NCBI GenBank assembly: GCA_947346365.1
Contig: CANAAV010000001.1
Location: 186,001 to 250,000, forward strand
Origin: an uncultured Flavonifractor sp.
GTDB taxonomy: Bacteria > Bacillota > Clostridia > Oscillospirales > Oscillospiraceae
Reading direction: 5' to 3'
Length of the DNA stretch: 64,000 nucleotides
Below are positions 28,240 through 37,143 of this stretch, piece by piece. Made by a program: the position numbers and the translations under genes. Within the stretch, counting starts at the first letter, position 1. Every line of letters begins with the position of its first letter. The notes below the pieces were generated by a model. It saw nothing but the letters and a program-made list of their open reading frames with translations, was not told the origin of the DNA and did no database searches.

Positions 28240-28710
28240 ATGCGCATTGGGCACGGATATGACGTACATAGGCTGGAGCAGGGGCGCAGGCTGATTTTAG
28301 GCGGAGTAGAGATCCCCTATGAGAAGGGCCTGCTGGGCCATTCAGATGCGGACGTGCTGGTCCATGCGGTGATGGACGCCCTGCTGGGAGCTGCCAGCTT
28401 GGGGGATATTGGAGGGCTGTTTCCGGACACAGATCCGGCGTTTGAGGGCGTCAGCAGCTTGAGCCTGCTGGACCGGGTGATGGAACGGCTGGAGGCGGCG
28501 GGTTTTCGGGTGGGCAATATAGACGCCACGATTTTGGCACAAAGGCCCAAGCTGGCCCCGTATATCCCGCAGATGGCGCAAAACCTGTCTGTCCACCTGG
28601 GTGTTTCCACCGGACAGGTCAATGTCAAGGCCACTACCGAGGAGCGGCTGGGCTTTACCGGCGCCGAGCAGGGGATTGCCGCTCATGCGGTGTGCCTGCT
28701 GGAGGGATAG
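28240..28710 (+). CDS. ispF: 2-C-methyl-D-erythritol 2,4-cyclodiphosphate synthase
   Basis: Cyclises the IspE product to ME-cPP, which is the substrate of IspG. 156 residues from the ATG at 28240 (GGGAGGCGG upstream). Zinc ligands are D8 and H10 in GYDVHRL and H42 in [14 protein letters not shown]; the C-terminal [20 protein letters not shown] is complete. A longer start at 28210 would overlap ispD. A strong terminator follows at 28728. ispE is not in the window. Confidence 0.96.
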   Translation: MRIGHGYDVHRLEQGRRLILGGVEIPYEKGLLGHSDADVLVHAVMDALLGAASLGDIGGLFPDTDPAFEGVSSLSLLDRVMERLEAAGFRVGNIDATILAQRPKLAPYIPQMAQNLSVHLGVSTGQVNVKATTEERLGFTGAEQGIAAHAVCLLEG

Positions 28711-28727
28711 AAAAATATAAATGGACC

Positions 28728-28772
28728 AAACACTCCCCTTGCGCATAGGATAGCGCGAGAGGAGTGTTTTTT
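28728..28772 (+). terminator. Intrinsic terminator after ispF
   Basis: Arms 28728-28744 (AAACACTCCCCTTGCGC) and 28753-28769 (GCGCGAGAGGAGTGTTT) pair with one mismatch around an 8-nt loop, then TTT. Confidence 0.85.
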
Positions 28773-28831
28773 CTTGTCGTGCGGGACGGCCCATTTCTCT
28801 CGCCAATACCTGGAAAGGAATGGTCCATTCA

Positions 28832-29086
28832 ATGGTCTATTATCTGATCATCTGCCGTTCCCTGACCTACGCCCAGCGGACGGCTGCCGCGCTGGAGCGG
28901 GCAGGGATCACGGCGCACATTCTCCGCTCTCCTAAGGTGGTGGACCAGGAGGGGTGCAGCCATGCGGTGAAGGTCTCAGAACGGAACTTAGCCAATGCGC
29001 TAATGGTGCTGGGCCGGGTGGGGCTGACGCCTAAGCGGGTTTATATTATGGCAAGCGACGGCAGCTATAAAGAGGTGCTGCTATGA
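28832..29086 (+). CDS. DUF3343 (putative Se/S carrier-like) protein
   Basis: Small protein of the DUF3343 or Se_S_carrier family, 84 residues, function not proven. YYLIICRSLTYAQRTAAALE at the N terminus and LRSPKVVDQEGCSHAVKV carrying C47 are the conserved parts; the family name comes from its link with selenium or sulfur transfer genes. ATG at 28832 is chosen because AAGGA lies 12 bases upstream; the ATG at 28820 has the site touching it. It ends in ATGA overlap with a cysteine desulfurase, which strongly suggests joint function in sulfur or selenium transfer. Confidence 0.8.
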   Translation: MVYYLIICRSLTYAQRTAAALERAGITAHILRSPKVVDQEGCSHAVKVSERNLANALMVLGRVGLTPKRVYIMASDGSYKEVLL

Positions 29087-30213
29087 TTTACCTGGACAGT
29101 GCCGCCACCACCCTGCAAAAGCCGCCCGCAGTGCCACGGGCGGCTTTTTACGCCATGACCCACATGGCCAGCCCCGGCCGGGGCGGCCATAGGCCCGCTA
29201 TGCTGGCCGCCGAAACCGTATTTGCCTGCCGGGAAGCGGCGGCAGAGCTGTTCCACGTGGAGGACCCAGAGCAAGTGGTGCTCACTTGCAGCGCTACCCA
29301 TGGATTGAACCTTGCCATTAAATCACTGGTGAAGCCAGGAGACACCGTGCTGATCTCCGGCTATGAGCACAACGCCGTCACCCGGCCGCTGTATGCGCTG
29401 GGCGCGCAGGTCAAGACAGCCTCAGGTCCGCTGTTTGACGCGCAGGCTATGCGCAGCGCTTTTAACGCTCAGCTTACAAAGGATGTGCGGTGCGTAATCT
29501 GCACACATGTGTCCAATGTCTTTGGATATATTCTCCCGCTGGAGGAAATTGCGGCTCTGTGCCGGGAACGGGGCGTTCCTTTGATTGTAGACGCCTCTCA
29601 ATCCGCCGGCTGCCTGCCGGTGCATTTGAAAGAGCTGGGCGCGGCCTTTATCGCCATGCCGGGCCATAAAGGGCTTTACGGTCCGCAGGGAACTGGATTG
29701 CTGCTGTGCGCGCATGAAACCACCCCTCTGCTGGAGGGGGGGACTGGGAGCCGGTCCGCCGCCCAGGATATGCCGGATTTTCTGCCCGACCGGCTGGAAG
29801 CGGGCACCCATAACGTTCCGGGCGCGGCGGGACTGCTGGCCGGCCTGCGGTATGTTAAAGAGCAGGGGTGCGCTGGGATTATGAGAGGAGAGCGGGCTTT
29901 GACTGTGCAAGCGGCCCGGGGGTTGTCCCAAATCCCGGGCGTGACGGTTTATGCCGCCTCCGACCCCCAGCGGCAGGCCGGGGTGCTCTCTTTTCAGGTG
30001 GCGGGCATGGACTGCGAGGTGGTGGGCGAGGCCCTGGGGGCGCGGGACATCGCCGTCCGGGCCGGGCTGCACTGCGCCCCGCTGGCGCACCGGTCGGCGG
30101 GGACCTTTCAGGCAGGGACAGTCCGGGCCAGCTTTTCTGTGTTCAATACCCCGGAGGAGGCCGGCCGGCTGGTCCGGGAGGTGGCCCGGCTGGCCAAGCA
30201 GCAGCGGCCCTAA
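29083..30213 (+). CDS. Cysteine desulfurase family protein (class V aminotransferase)
   Basis: PLP enzyme of the Csd/SufS type, subfamily am_tr_V_EGC-4 by my reading; removes sulfur (or selenium) from cysteine or its analogue. 376 residues. PLP lysine K196 in MPGHKGLYGPQGTG; C331 in GLHCAPLAHRSAGT sits where the subfamily has its persulfide cysteine. YLDSAATTLQKPP at the N terminus is typical. ATG overlaps the DUF3343 gene stop. No IscU or SufB gene is beside it, so it is probably not the housekeeping Fe-S enzyme; the acceptor is unknown. Confidence 0.87.
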   Translation: MIYLDSAATTLQKPPAVPRAAFYAMTHMASPGRGGHRPAMLAAETVFACREAAAELFHVEDPEQVVLTCSATHGLNLAIKSLVKPGDTVLISGYEHNAVTRPLYALGAQVKTASGPLFDAQAMRSAFNAQLTKDVRCVICTHVSNVFGYILPLEEIAALCRERGVPLIVDASQSAGCLPVHLKELGAAFIAMPGHKGLYGPQGTGLLLCAHETTPLLEGGTGSRSAAQDMPDFLPDRLEAGTHNVPGAAGLLAGLRYVKEQGCAGIMRGERALTVQAARGLSQIPGVTVYAASDPQRQAGVLSFQVAGMDCEVVGEALGARDIAVRAGLHCAPLAHRSAGTFQAGTVRASFSVFNTPEEAGRLVREVARLAKQQRP

Positions 30214-30241
30214 TTTATGAATCCGGATATCCAGGCAGGGG

Positions 30242-30273
30242 AGAGGATGCGGAGCAAAACCGCATCCTCTTTT
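30242..30273 (+). terminator. Intrinsic terminator after cysteine desulfurase
   Basis: AGAGGATGCGG (30242-30252), 7-nt loop, CCGCATCCTCT (30260-30270), then TTT. Perfect 11-bp stem. Confidence 0.88.
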
Positions 30274-30301
30274 ATTTACGGAAAATTTAAGATTCCCCCG
30301 C

Positions 30302-30330
30302 TTGCCAATATACGGTGAATACAGTATAAT
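30302..30330 (+). promoter_or_regulatory. SigA-type promoter for cdaA operon
   Basis: TTGCCA (30302-30307), 17-bp spacer, perfect TATAAT (30325-30330), 77 bp before the cdaA ATG. Confidence 0.75.
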
Positions 30331-30407
30331 AAATAAATTGGAATGAAGCGTACGAATTTGAAGGGGAATTGCGTGCAGATTTAGACCGGACCGGGGAGAC
30401 GTGAAGT

Positions 30408-31298
30408 ATGGAAACTATCACAAGACTGGCGGGAGATATTTGGGGTGTGTTCTGGCCGTTTGGAATCAGCGACCTTATTGACATCCTAATCATGGCCTTA
30501 ATTATCTACAGGGTTATGCTGCTTATCCGCACGACCAGTTCGGGCGCGGTAGCCAAGGGGATCTTGATCCTGCTGGTGGCTCTTTGGGGCTCCAGCTATC
30601 TCCGGTTCAACACGGTGAATTTCCTGCTGGGCAGACTGGTGGAGTGGGGCGTATTGGCCCTGGTGGTGCTGTTTCAGCCGGAGCTGCGCCGTTTTTTGGA
30701 ACAGATGGGCCGCAGCAGCATTGGCAAGGTTTTCGTCCAGCAGGAGGAGCGGGATGAGCTGGACGGCGCCATTACCCAGACGGTGGAGGCGTATACCTCG
30801 CTGTCCAAGAGCAAAACCGGCGCGCTGATGGTTTTTGAGCGGAAAAATATGCTGGAGGACGCTATCAAGACCGGCACGGCTTTGGACAGCTCGGTCAACG
30901 CCGAGCTGCTGAAAAATATCTTTTGGAATAAAGCTCCCCTCCATGATGGGGCGGTGATTGTCCGTTCCGGGCGGATTGTGGGGGCGGGATGTATGCTGCC
31001 CATGTCTGGCAATGTGAATCTGTCCCGCGATCTGGGCATGCGCCACCGGGCGGGAATCGGCGCTAGCGAGCAGACCGACGCGGTGGTGGCCATCGTGTCC
31101 GAAGAGACGGGGTCCATCTCTGTGGCGGTGGGCGGAATGCTGAAGCGCCACCTGGCTCCGGAAACCTTGGAGCGCCTGCTGCGCAATGAACTGCTGCCCC
31201 AGCCGGAGGAGGACGAGACGCCGAAGTTCAAGCTGTCCAACCTGTTCCGCGGCAGAAAGGGGGAGAAGGGCGATGTGGAAAAAAATAACGGACAGTAA
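30408..31298 (+). CDS. cdaA: Diadenylate cyclase CdaA
   Basis: Makes the essential second messenger cyclic di-AMP from two ATP at the membrane. 296 residues: about three membrane helices in the first 85, a coiled linker, then the DAC domain with LHDGAVIV (DGA motif) and MRHRAGIGASEQTDA (RHR motif). ATG. The last 26 bp overlap cdaR, its known regulator. Together with the PASTA kinase downstream, this is the envelope-stress signalling set of Firmicutes; glmM, often third in this operon, is absent. Confidence 0.96.
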   Translation: METITRLAGDIWGVFWPFGISDLIDILIMALIIYRVMLLIRTTSSGAVAKGILILLVALWGSSYLRFNTVNFLLGRLVEWGVLALVVLFQPELRRFLEQMGRSSIGKVFVQQEERDELDGAITQTVEAYTSLSKSKTGALMVFERKNMLEDAIKTGTALDSSVNAELLKNIFWNKAPLHDGAVIVRSGRIVGAGCMLPMSGNVNLSRDLGMRHRAGIGASEQTDAVVAIVSEETGSISVAVGGMLKRHLAPETLERLLRNELLPQPEEDETPKFKLSNLFRGRKGEKGDVEKNNGQ

Positions 31299-32520
31299 GA
31301 GCTTTTACATGGTGCTCTCGCTGCTGCTGTCTTTTGTGCTGTGGCTGTATGTAGGCGGGGCAGTTAATCCGGAGAGCACCAATACCATCCGCAATATCCG
31401 TGTAACCATCTCCGGCCTGGAGCGGCTGGAAGAACGGGGGCTGATGATCTCCCAGGGAACAGAGCAGACGGTCAGCCTGACCCTTCAGGCCAAACGGGAT
31501 GTATGGGCCAAGCTGGACAGCGATAATATTACGGTGACGGTGGACGTATCCAACATTACCGAGCCGGGAAATGTAAGTCTGGATTACCGCATTTCCTATC
31601 CGGTGTCCGCCCTTGGCGACGTCATTACAGAGCGGGACAAGCGGCCGGAAAAAGTGGAGCTGACCATTTCAAAGCTGACCAGAAAGGACATTGAGGTGCG
31701 CTTTGCCTTTGCGGGCAGCGTGGCCGAGGACTACCAGCTGGGCGAATTCTCACTGGCCCCCCAGAGCATCAGCGTCCAGGGAAGGCAGGAAGTGATTGAC
31801 CAGATCAGCCATGCGCTGGTTACCGTTTCTGCCGAGGGGATGAGCGAGACCTACAGTCAGGAGACGCCCTTCGTGCTCATAGGCTTTAACGGGGAGCCCC
31901 TGCCCGCCGGAGCAGCGGCGGAGGTGGAGACCGAGGAGACCACCATTTTGACGACGCTGCCTGTGGTGAAGCTGAAGGAAATTCCTTTAACTGTAGAGCT
32001 GATACCCGGCGGCGGCGCCACAAGGGAGAATGTAACGGTAAAGATTGAGCCGGAATCCATCATGGTTTCCGGCGCCGAGGACGATTTGGCGGCCCTGAAA
32101 GAGATTAAGCTGGATCCCATTGAGCTTTATAATATTTATGGAGCCAATACCCTGGTCCGGACCGTCAACCTGGCCCCAGAGCTGACGAATGTCAGCGGCG
32201 TGGCGGAGGCCACCGTTACTGTGACGATTCAGGGCTTGTACGACCGGGTGCTGGTGGCCGATAACATTGAGATTATCAACGTTCCCGAGGGCTTTACAGC
32301 GGATAAGGTGACGCTGACCCGTGAGATCAGCATACGGGGCGTAAGTCAGGAGGCGGTAGACGCAGTGCTGCCCTCTCAGCTGCGCATCGTGGCGGATTTG
32401 AAAGATATCAACGTGATTTTGGGCGCTCAGATTGTGCCGGTAAAGGTCTATTTAGACGGCAGCAGCGATGTGGGCGTAGTGGGAAATTACAATATCTCGG
32501 TTTCGATTGCCCAGGAATAG
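31273..32520 (+). CDS. cdaR: CdaA regulatory protein CdaR (YbbR domains)
   Basis: Membrane-anchored regulator of CdaA. 415 residues from the ATG at 31273 (MWKKITDSKSFYMVLSLLLSF), which has GGGAGAAGGG just before it and lies inside the end of cdaA. One N-terminal membrane helix (about 11-28) precedes four YbbR-type repeats (about 45-400), each with a TxxPVxLK-like strand such as TLPVVKLKEIPLTVEL. The repeats are outside the cell in characterised relatives. Confidence 0.92.
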   Translation: MWKKITDSKSFYMVLSLLLSFVLWLYVGGAVNPESTNTIRNIRVTISGLERLEERGLMISQGTEQTVSLTLQAKRDVWAKLDSDNITVTVDVSNITEPGNVSLDYRISYPVSALGDVITERDKRPEKVELTISKLTRKDIEVRFAFAGSVAEDYQLGEFSLAPQSISVQGRQEVIDQISHALVTVSAEGMSETYSQETPFVLIGFNGEPLPAGAAAEVETEETTILTTLPVVKLKEIPLTVELIPGGGATRENVTVKIEPESIMVSGAEDDLAALKEIKLDPIELYNIYGANTLVRTVNLAPELTNVSGVAEATVTVTIQGLYDRVLVADNIEIINVPEGFTADKVTLTREISIRGVSQEAVDAVLPSQLRIVADLKDINVILGAQIVPVKVYLDGSSDVGVVGNYNISVSIAQE

Positions 32521-32551
32521 GGACAGATGAAAAAACAACGCGGAGGAAGCT

Positions 32552-32983
32552 ATGATCCAGACAGCGACAGTGACAAAAATATTGAAAGACGGCAGAGCGG
32601 AAGTGGCGGTGCGCCGTCAGTCGGCCTGTGGACACGACTGCGCGCAGTGCGGCGGCGGATGCGCCGAGATGATGGTCAGTCCCACGGTGGCGGTGATTGC
32701 AGAAAATCCCCTCCGGGCTATGCCCGGAGACAGCGTGCAGGTAGAATCCTCTACGGGAAGCGTTTTGGGGGCGGCAGTGCTGGTCTACCTGGTGCCCTTT
32801 CTCCTGTTTTTCCTGGGATATGCCTTGGGAGCCGGTATGAACGGTCCGTCTGAAGGCCTCGGGGCGGCCTTGGGCGGGCTGGGATTTGGGTTGGGCGTGC
32901 TGCTGGCGGTGCTGGCAGACCGCCGGGTGCGCCGCAGACGGAGCATTTCCTTCCGGATCACCGCCATTGAGCCTGGGAGCTGA
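32552..32983 (+). CDS. rseC: SoxR-reducing system protein RseC family
   Basis: Small membrane protein of the RseC/MucC family, 143 residues. N-terminal cysteine cluster SACGHDCAQCGGGCAEM (four cysteines, probably an Fe-S or metal site), then two membrane helices (about 70-90 and 98-118). In proteobacteria it belongs to rsx/sigma E systems; in clostridia it commonly stands alone and its job is unknown. ATG with GGAGGAAGC. The stop overlaps the next ATG by one base, so the two are coupled. Confidence 0.85.
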   Translation: MIQTATVTKILKDGRAEVAVRRQSACGHDCAQCGGGCAEMMVSPTVAVIAENPLRAMPGDSVQVESSTGSVLGAAVLVYLVPFLLFFLGYALGAGMNGPSEGLGAALGGLGFGLGVLLAVLADRRVRRRRSISFRITAIEPGS

Positions 32984-33846
32984 TGTTTGGCTATGTCAGA
33001 CCAAACCGGGATGAGCTGAAGGTCCGTCAGGCGCGGGATTACGACGCCCTTTATTGCGGGCTGTGCTACACTCTAGGCCGGCGCCATGGGTTGATTGCCC
33101 GCCTGTTTTTAAATTATGACTTTACCTTTCTGGCGATGGTGTTGGACCAGGGGAAGGAGCCCCCGGACAGCGAGCGGCGGCGCTGTCCGGCTAGGCTGTG
33201 GTGCGGGAAAAAGCGGTGCGCCTGCTCCGGCGGTCTGGAGGATGCGGCAGACGCCGGGACCATTCTGACTTATTGGAAGCTGCGGGACTCTGTGGCGGAC
33301 GGCGGATTTTGGGAGGCCCTGGCGGGACGGGCGCTCTCGGTACTGCTTCGTCCGGCTTACCGGCGGGCGGCGGCGGCCCGCCCGGACTATGACAGGGTAG
33401 TCCGGGGTTGTCTGGAGGAGCTTCATACCCTGGAGCGGGACAATTGTCCGTCCCTGGACCGGCCGGCGGACGCTTTTGCGCGGATTCTCCAGGCGGCTGC
33501 GCCCGCCAGCGGCGAGGCTGCGCGGGACCGGGCGATGGAACAGCTTTTGTATCATGTGGGGCGCTGGATCTATCTGGTGGACGCCTGGGACGACCTGGAT
33601 ACGGATAGGACTGCGGGAGTTTACAACCCCATAGTCCAGCGGTTCCCCGATGGAGAAGAGGCCGGCCGGGACTATCTGCGCACTACGCTGAGGCATTCCC
33701 TGAATTTGGCACGGTCCGCTTGGGCCCTGCTGCCGCCGGGAGCCTGGGGCGGGGTGGTGGAAAATATCCTTTTTTTGGGGCTGCCTCTGGTGGAGGAGTT
33801 GGTTTTTACCGGCCGTTGGAAGGCCGTGAAAAAGAGAAAGCAATAG
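32983..33846 (+). CDS. DUF5685 family protein
   Basis: Function unknown. 287 residues beginning MFGYVRPNRDELKVRQARDY, then YCGLCYTLGRRHG and LNYDFTFLAMVL, which I recognise as the DUF5685 start. Four further cysteines lie in RRRCPARLWCGKKRCACSGG (about 66-85), a possible metal site, followed by an all-helical rest with YHVGRWIYLVDAWDDLDTD, which resembles isoprenoid synthase-like helices with a D-rich motif (inference only). Coupled to rseC by overlap and to a J-domain gene 12 bp downstream. Chaperone proximity suggests protein partners. Confidence 0.75.
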   Translation: MFGYVRPNRDELKVRQARDYDALYCGLCYTLGRRHGLIARLFLNYDFTFLAMVLDQGKEPPDSERRRCPARLWCGKKRCACSGGLEDAADAGTILTYWKLRDSVADGGFWEALAGRALSVLLRPAYRRAAAARPDYDRVVRGCLEELHTLERDNCPSLDRPADAFARILQAAAPASGEAARDRAMEQLLYHVGRWIYLVDAWDDLDTDRTAGVYNPIVQRFPDGEEAGRDYLRTTLRHSLNLARSAWALLPPGAWGGVVENILFLGLPLVEELVFTGRWKAVKKRKQ

Positions 33847-33858
33847 GAGAACGGACTG

Positions 33859-34452
33859 ATGAGCGATCCTTACAGCGTACTGGGGGTCAACCCCAATGCC
33901 AGCGATGACGAGATCAAGCGCGCCTACCGGGAGCTGGCCCGGAAATACCACCCGGATAACTATCAAAATAACCCTTTGGCGGACCTGGCCGAGGAGAAAA
34001 TGAAGGAGATCAACCAGGCTTATGACGCTGTTACAAGGCTGCGTAGCGGAAGCGGCGGCAGCCAAAGCCAGGGGAGTTATCAAAGCCAGGGGAGTTACCA
34101 GCAGCAATATTCCGGCGCTACAGTATACCAGCAGGTGCGCCAGTGTATCAATATGGGAGATCTGAGCCGGGCGGAGCAGATGCTGCGCTCCAGTCCCGGC
34201 CAGGACGCAGAATGGCATTTTCTCACCGGATCCATCGCCTACCGCAAGGGGTGGTTGGACGAGGCCACCCAGCATTTTCAAATCGCGTGTAACATGGCCC
34301 CCGCCAACGGAGAGTACCGGCAGGCCTTGACGATGATGCGTCAGGGCGGACAGGCGTACCGCCCCTACGGCTATGGCGGCGGCATGGATGCCTGCGACCT
34401 GTGCAGCCTGTGCATGTGCTTAAACTGCATGTGCGGCGGCTGCGGAAGCTGA
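33859..34452 (+). CDS. J-domain protein with cysteine-rich tail
   Basis: DnaJ-type co-chaperone. 197 residues: J domain at about 4-70 with the HPD motif in [10 protein letters not shown], a Gln/Ser-rich repeat ([10 protein letters not shown]) at 70-87, a helical TPR-like part at 95-155, and a C-terminal tail with eight cysteines ([20 protein letters not shown]). It lacks the zinc domain and substrate domain of true DnaJ. The tail could bind metal or be palmitoyl-like membrane contact; neither is shown. ATG, 12 bp after DUF5685. Confidence 0.85.
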   Translation: MSDPYSVLGVNPNASDDEIKRAYRELARKYHPDNYQNNPLADLAEEKMKEINQAYDAVTRLRSGSGGSQSQGSYQSQGSYQQQYSGATVYQQVRQCINMGDLSRAEQMLRSSPGQDAEWHFLTGSIAYRKGWLDEATQHFQIACNMAPANGEYRQALTMMRQGGQAYRPYGYGGGMDACDLCSLCMCLNCMCGGCGS

Positions 34453-34458
34453 CCCGGC

Positions 34459-34995
34459 ATGGCGCATACACGGCGCGGCGGCGCGGCGGGCCGGGCGGCT
34501 TTGGCAGGGGTGCTTGGCGGATTGTCCTTGGCGATGCTCTATCTTTCTGTCCTTGCTCCTGCGGGGCGGTTGGGCTTCATTGCCGCAGCGGGGCTCTTTC
34601 CCGCTGGAGCAGTGATTTCCAGTGGGCTGGGGACAGGGTTTTTCTGCTATGGGACGGCGGGGCTGCTGGGTCTTCTGCTGCTGCCGGATAAAGGAAACGC
34701 CCTGCTTTACTTGTTCTTTTTCGGACTGTGGCCAATGGTGAAGAGTTTGATTGAACGACTGGAACAGCTGGCGCTGGAGCTGCTGTGCAAGCTGGCCTTT
34801 TTCAATCTGACGCTCAGTCTGCTGCTGGCTGTGCTGCGGGAGACAGTACTGTCTTTTCTCCCACCAGCGCTGTCCCGGCTGTGGATGATTTATTTGGGGG
34901 GAAATATTGCTTTTTTGATTTACGATTTGGGGTTTTCTAAGCTCATCGCCTTTTACAGCGCCCGCATCGACAGGGTATTGCGGAGAGGGGTTTAG
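34459..34995 (+). CDS. Hypothetical multi-pass membrane protein
   Basis: Not recognised. 178 residues with about five hydrophobic segments (near 13-33, 37-62, 65-88, 112-128, 140-158) and a conserved-looking KSLIERLEQLALELLCKLAF helix in the middle. The first residues are basic. ATG six bases after the J-domain stop with no good ribosome site, so coupling is likely. It shares the operon with rseC, DUF5685 and the J-domain protein. It could be an ECF or YybS-type membrane protein, but no diagnostic motif was seen. Confidence 0.65.
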   Translation: MAHTRRGGAAGRAALAGVLGGLSLAMLYLSVLAPAGRLGFIAAAGLFPAGAVISSGLGTGFFCYGTAGLLGLLLLPDKGNALLYLFFFGLWPMVKSLIERLEQLALELLCKLAFFNLTLSLLLAVLRETVLSFLPPALSRLWMIYLGGNIAFLIYDLGFSKLIAFYSARIDRVLRRGV

Positions 34996-35006
34996 TCTGC
35001 TATAAT
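34978..35006 (+). promoter_or_regulatory. SigA-type promoter for yicC operon
   Basis: TTGCGG (34978-34983), 17-bp spacer, perfect TATAAT (35001-35006), overlapping the end of the membrane protein gene and 61 bp before yicC. Confidence 0.65.
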
Positions 35007-35066
35007 AAACTGATAGCAAAAAACAGGCGAGCAAAAACGCTGGCAAAAGATAAGGGAGGGAGCCCC

Positions 35067-35945
35067 GTGATCAAAAGTATGACAGGTTACGGCAGAGGCG
35101 AGATGGTTTTGCGGGGACGCCCGATTACCGTGGAGCTGCGCTCGGTAAATAACCGCTACTTAGATTGTACCGTGAAAATGCCCCGTATTTACGTGTTTGC
35201 CGAGGACGCAGTAAAGCGGCTGGTGCAAAAACGCATCTCCAGAGGAAAGGTAGATGTGTTCGTCACCATCGGTCCCTCGGAACGGGGAGATGTGTCCATT
35301 TCTATAAACCGCCCTGTAGCAGACGGCTATTATGCGGCCCTGCGTGATTTGAAGGACAGCTACCAGCTCAAGGATGATATTTCCGTTTCACTGCTCTCCC
35401 GGTTTCCCGAGGTGTTCTTAGTCGAGAAAAACCAGGAGGATCTGGAGGCGATGTCCGCCGACATCTGCACGGTACTGTCCTTGGCTTTGGAAGACTTTGA
35501 CGCCATGCGGGCCCGGGAGGGAGAAAAGCTCCGGCAGGACGTGGAGAGTAAGGCCCGGACAATCGCCTGCCTCACAGGAAAGGTGGCCGAGCGCGCCCCC
35601 GGCATTGTGGCGGATTACCGGGCGCGCCTGTCCGCTAAAATGGCTGAAATACTTCAGAACACCCAGATCGACGAGGGACGAATTCTCACTGAAGCGGCCA
35701 TATTTGCAGATAAAGTGGCAGTGGACGAGGAGGTGGTGCGCCTGCGTAGTCATCTGTCTCAGCTGGAGCACATGCTGGAGCAGGGTGGTACCATAGGGCG
35801 CAAGCTGGATTTTTTAATCCAGGAATTTAACCGAGAAGCCAATACCATCGGCTCGAAATGCAGCGACATTGAGACTGCCGGATATGTGGTGGAGATCAAG
35901 GCAGAGATTGAAAAAATTCGGGAGCAGATCCAAAACATCGAATAA
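35067..35945 (+). CDS. yicC: YicC/YloC family endoribonuclease
   Basis: RNA-processing protein of the YicC/YloC family. 292 residues. IKSMTGYGRGEMVLRG at the N terminus and VNNRYLD are diagnostic; the C-terminal DUF1732 part ends in KLDFLIQEFNREANTIGSK. GTG start with AGGGAGGG. It heads the conserved yicC-remA-gmk-rpoZ operon. Confidence 0.93.
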   Translation: MIKSMTGYGRGEMVLRGRPITVELRSVNNRYLDCTVKMPRIYVFAEDAVKRLVQKRISRGKVDVFVTIGPSERGDVSISINRPVADGYYAALRDLKDSYQLKDDISVSLLSRFPEVFLVEKNQEDLEAMSADICTVLSLALEDFDAMRAREGEKLRQDVESKARTIACLTGKVAERAPGIVADYRARLSAKMAEILQNTQIDEGRILTEAAIFADKVAVDEEVVRLRSHLSQLEHMLEQGGTIGRKLDFLIQEFNREANTIGSKCSDIETAGYVVEIKAEIEKIREQIQNIE

Positions 35946-35960
35946 GGCGGTGCATGGGGG

Positions 35961-36233
35961 ATGAAGCTCATAAATATCGGGTTTGGCAATATGGTCTCTG
36001 CCGGCCGGCTGATCGCCATTGTCAGTCCGGAATCGGCGCCGATTAAACGTATGATTCAAGAGGCCCGGGATCGGGGGATGCTGGTGGACGCCACGTACGG
36101 CCGGCGGACCCGCGCGGTGCTGATGATGGACAGCGACCATGTGGTGCTCTCCGCCCTTCAGCCGGAGACGGTGGCGGGACGTCTGGGCGGCAAGGAGGCC
36201 GAGGCGGCGCCTGAGGAGGTAGAGGAGCTGTGA
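35961..36233 (+). CDS. remA: Extracellular matrix regulator RemA (DUF370)
   Basis: DNA-binding regulator of matrix and osmoprotection genes in B. subtilis. 90 residues. [20 protein letters not shown] and [20 protein letters not shown] match the family over nearly its entire length; the C-terminal 15 residues are acidic. ATG 15 bp after yicC; the stop overlaps the gmk GTG by four bases. Confidence 0.95.
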   Translation: MKLINIGFGNMVSAGRLIAIVSPESAPIKRMIQEARDRGMLVDATYGRRTRAVLMMDSDHVVLSALQPETVAGRLGGKEAEAAPEEVEEL

Positions 36234-36841
36234 AGAATCCCAAAAAGACCAAGGGCCAGCTGATCGTGCTGTCCGGCCCGTCGGGAGTGGGAAAGAGCAC
36301 GGTAATTTCCGAACTGCTGAGCGAAAGAAGCGATATCTATTTTTCTGTTTCGTTTACGACCCGGGGTCCCCGCGTGGGCGAAGCTGACGGGGTAAACTAT
36401 TTCTTTGTCAGCAGAGAGCAGTTTGAAGGCATGATTGAGCGAAATGAACTGTTAGAGTACGCGGAATATGTCCATAATTACTACGGCACCTCTCTGCGTC
36501 TGATCCAGGAGAAATTGGAACAGGGGATTGACGTGCTATTGGACATTGAGGTTCAGGGGGCGGCAAAGGTCCGTTCCCGCTGCCCAGAGGCGGTATTGAT
36601 TTTTATTGTCCCGCCCTCGTTTGAGGAGCTCTCCCGCCGTCTTCACGGCAGGGCCACAGACCAGGAGGAGGTCATTCAAGGCCGCCTGGAAAAAGCGAGG
36701 GAGGAGTATAAAGAGATACCCCGCTACGACTACCTGGTAGTCAACGACAAGGTGTCCGATGCCGCGTCGGAGATCATCGCCATTTTGGCGGCGGAGGACT
36801 GCCGCACCCGCAACCGGATGCATCTGGTGGAAGGGATATAG
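36230..36841 (+). CDS. gmk: Guanylate kinase
   Basis: Phosphorylates GMP to GDP. 203 residues. P-loop [13 protein letters not shown] near residue 12; [19 protein letters not shown] binds [14 protein letters not shown] and RLEKAREEY follow. GTG overlaps the remA stop (GTGA). A short hairpin GGCCCT-ttac-AGGGCC (36891-36906) lies before the rpoZ ribosome site. Confidence 0.97.
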   Translation: MKNPKKTKGQLIVLSGPSGVGKSTVISELLSERSDIYFSVSFTTRGPRVGEADGVNYFFVSREQFEGMIERNELLEYAEYVHNYYGTSLRLIQEKLEQGIDVLLDIEVQGAAKVRSRCPEAVLIFIVPPSFEELSRRLHGRATDQEEVIQGRLEKAREEYKEIPRYDYLVVNDKVSDAASEIIAILAAEDCRTRNRMHLVEGI

Positions 36842-36928
36842 CGCCCTGTCCCTCCGTTGTGAAAGCCCCTTTTGCCGGGGATCATTTAGGGGCCCTTTAC
36901 AGGGCCTAAAAAAGGAGTATGACTGACT

Positions 36929-37120
36929 ATGATGCTTGAACCTCCCATGAACCAATTGCTTGACCAGGTGCCCAGCCGCTATATGCTGGTCAATGTGGTG
37001 GCCCAGCGGGCCCGTCAGATTGCCAGCGCCGCGGAGGACGAGGGCATTACTTTGGACGAAAAGCCGGTTACTCTGGCTATCCACCAGATAGCGGACGGCC
37101 AGGTAGAGTTGGAAGAGTAA
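36929..37120 (+). CDS. rpoZ: RNA polymerase omega subunit
   Basis: Small RNA polymerase subunit helping beta-prime folding. 63 residues, short for the family. SRYMLVNVVAQRARQIA and PVTLAIHQIADGQVELEE are the two conserved parts. ATG at 36929 with AAAAAGGAG upstream; an ATG at 36932 is equally possible. The coaBC gene usually between rpoZ and priA is absent. Confidence 0.92.
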   Translation: MMLEPPMNQLLDQVPSRYMLVNVVAQRARQIASAAEDEGITLDEKPVTLAIHQIADGQVELEE

Positions 37121-37143
37121 GAACCTGGATTCAGCGCCGGGAA

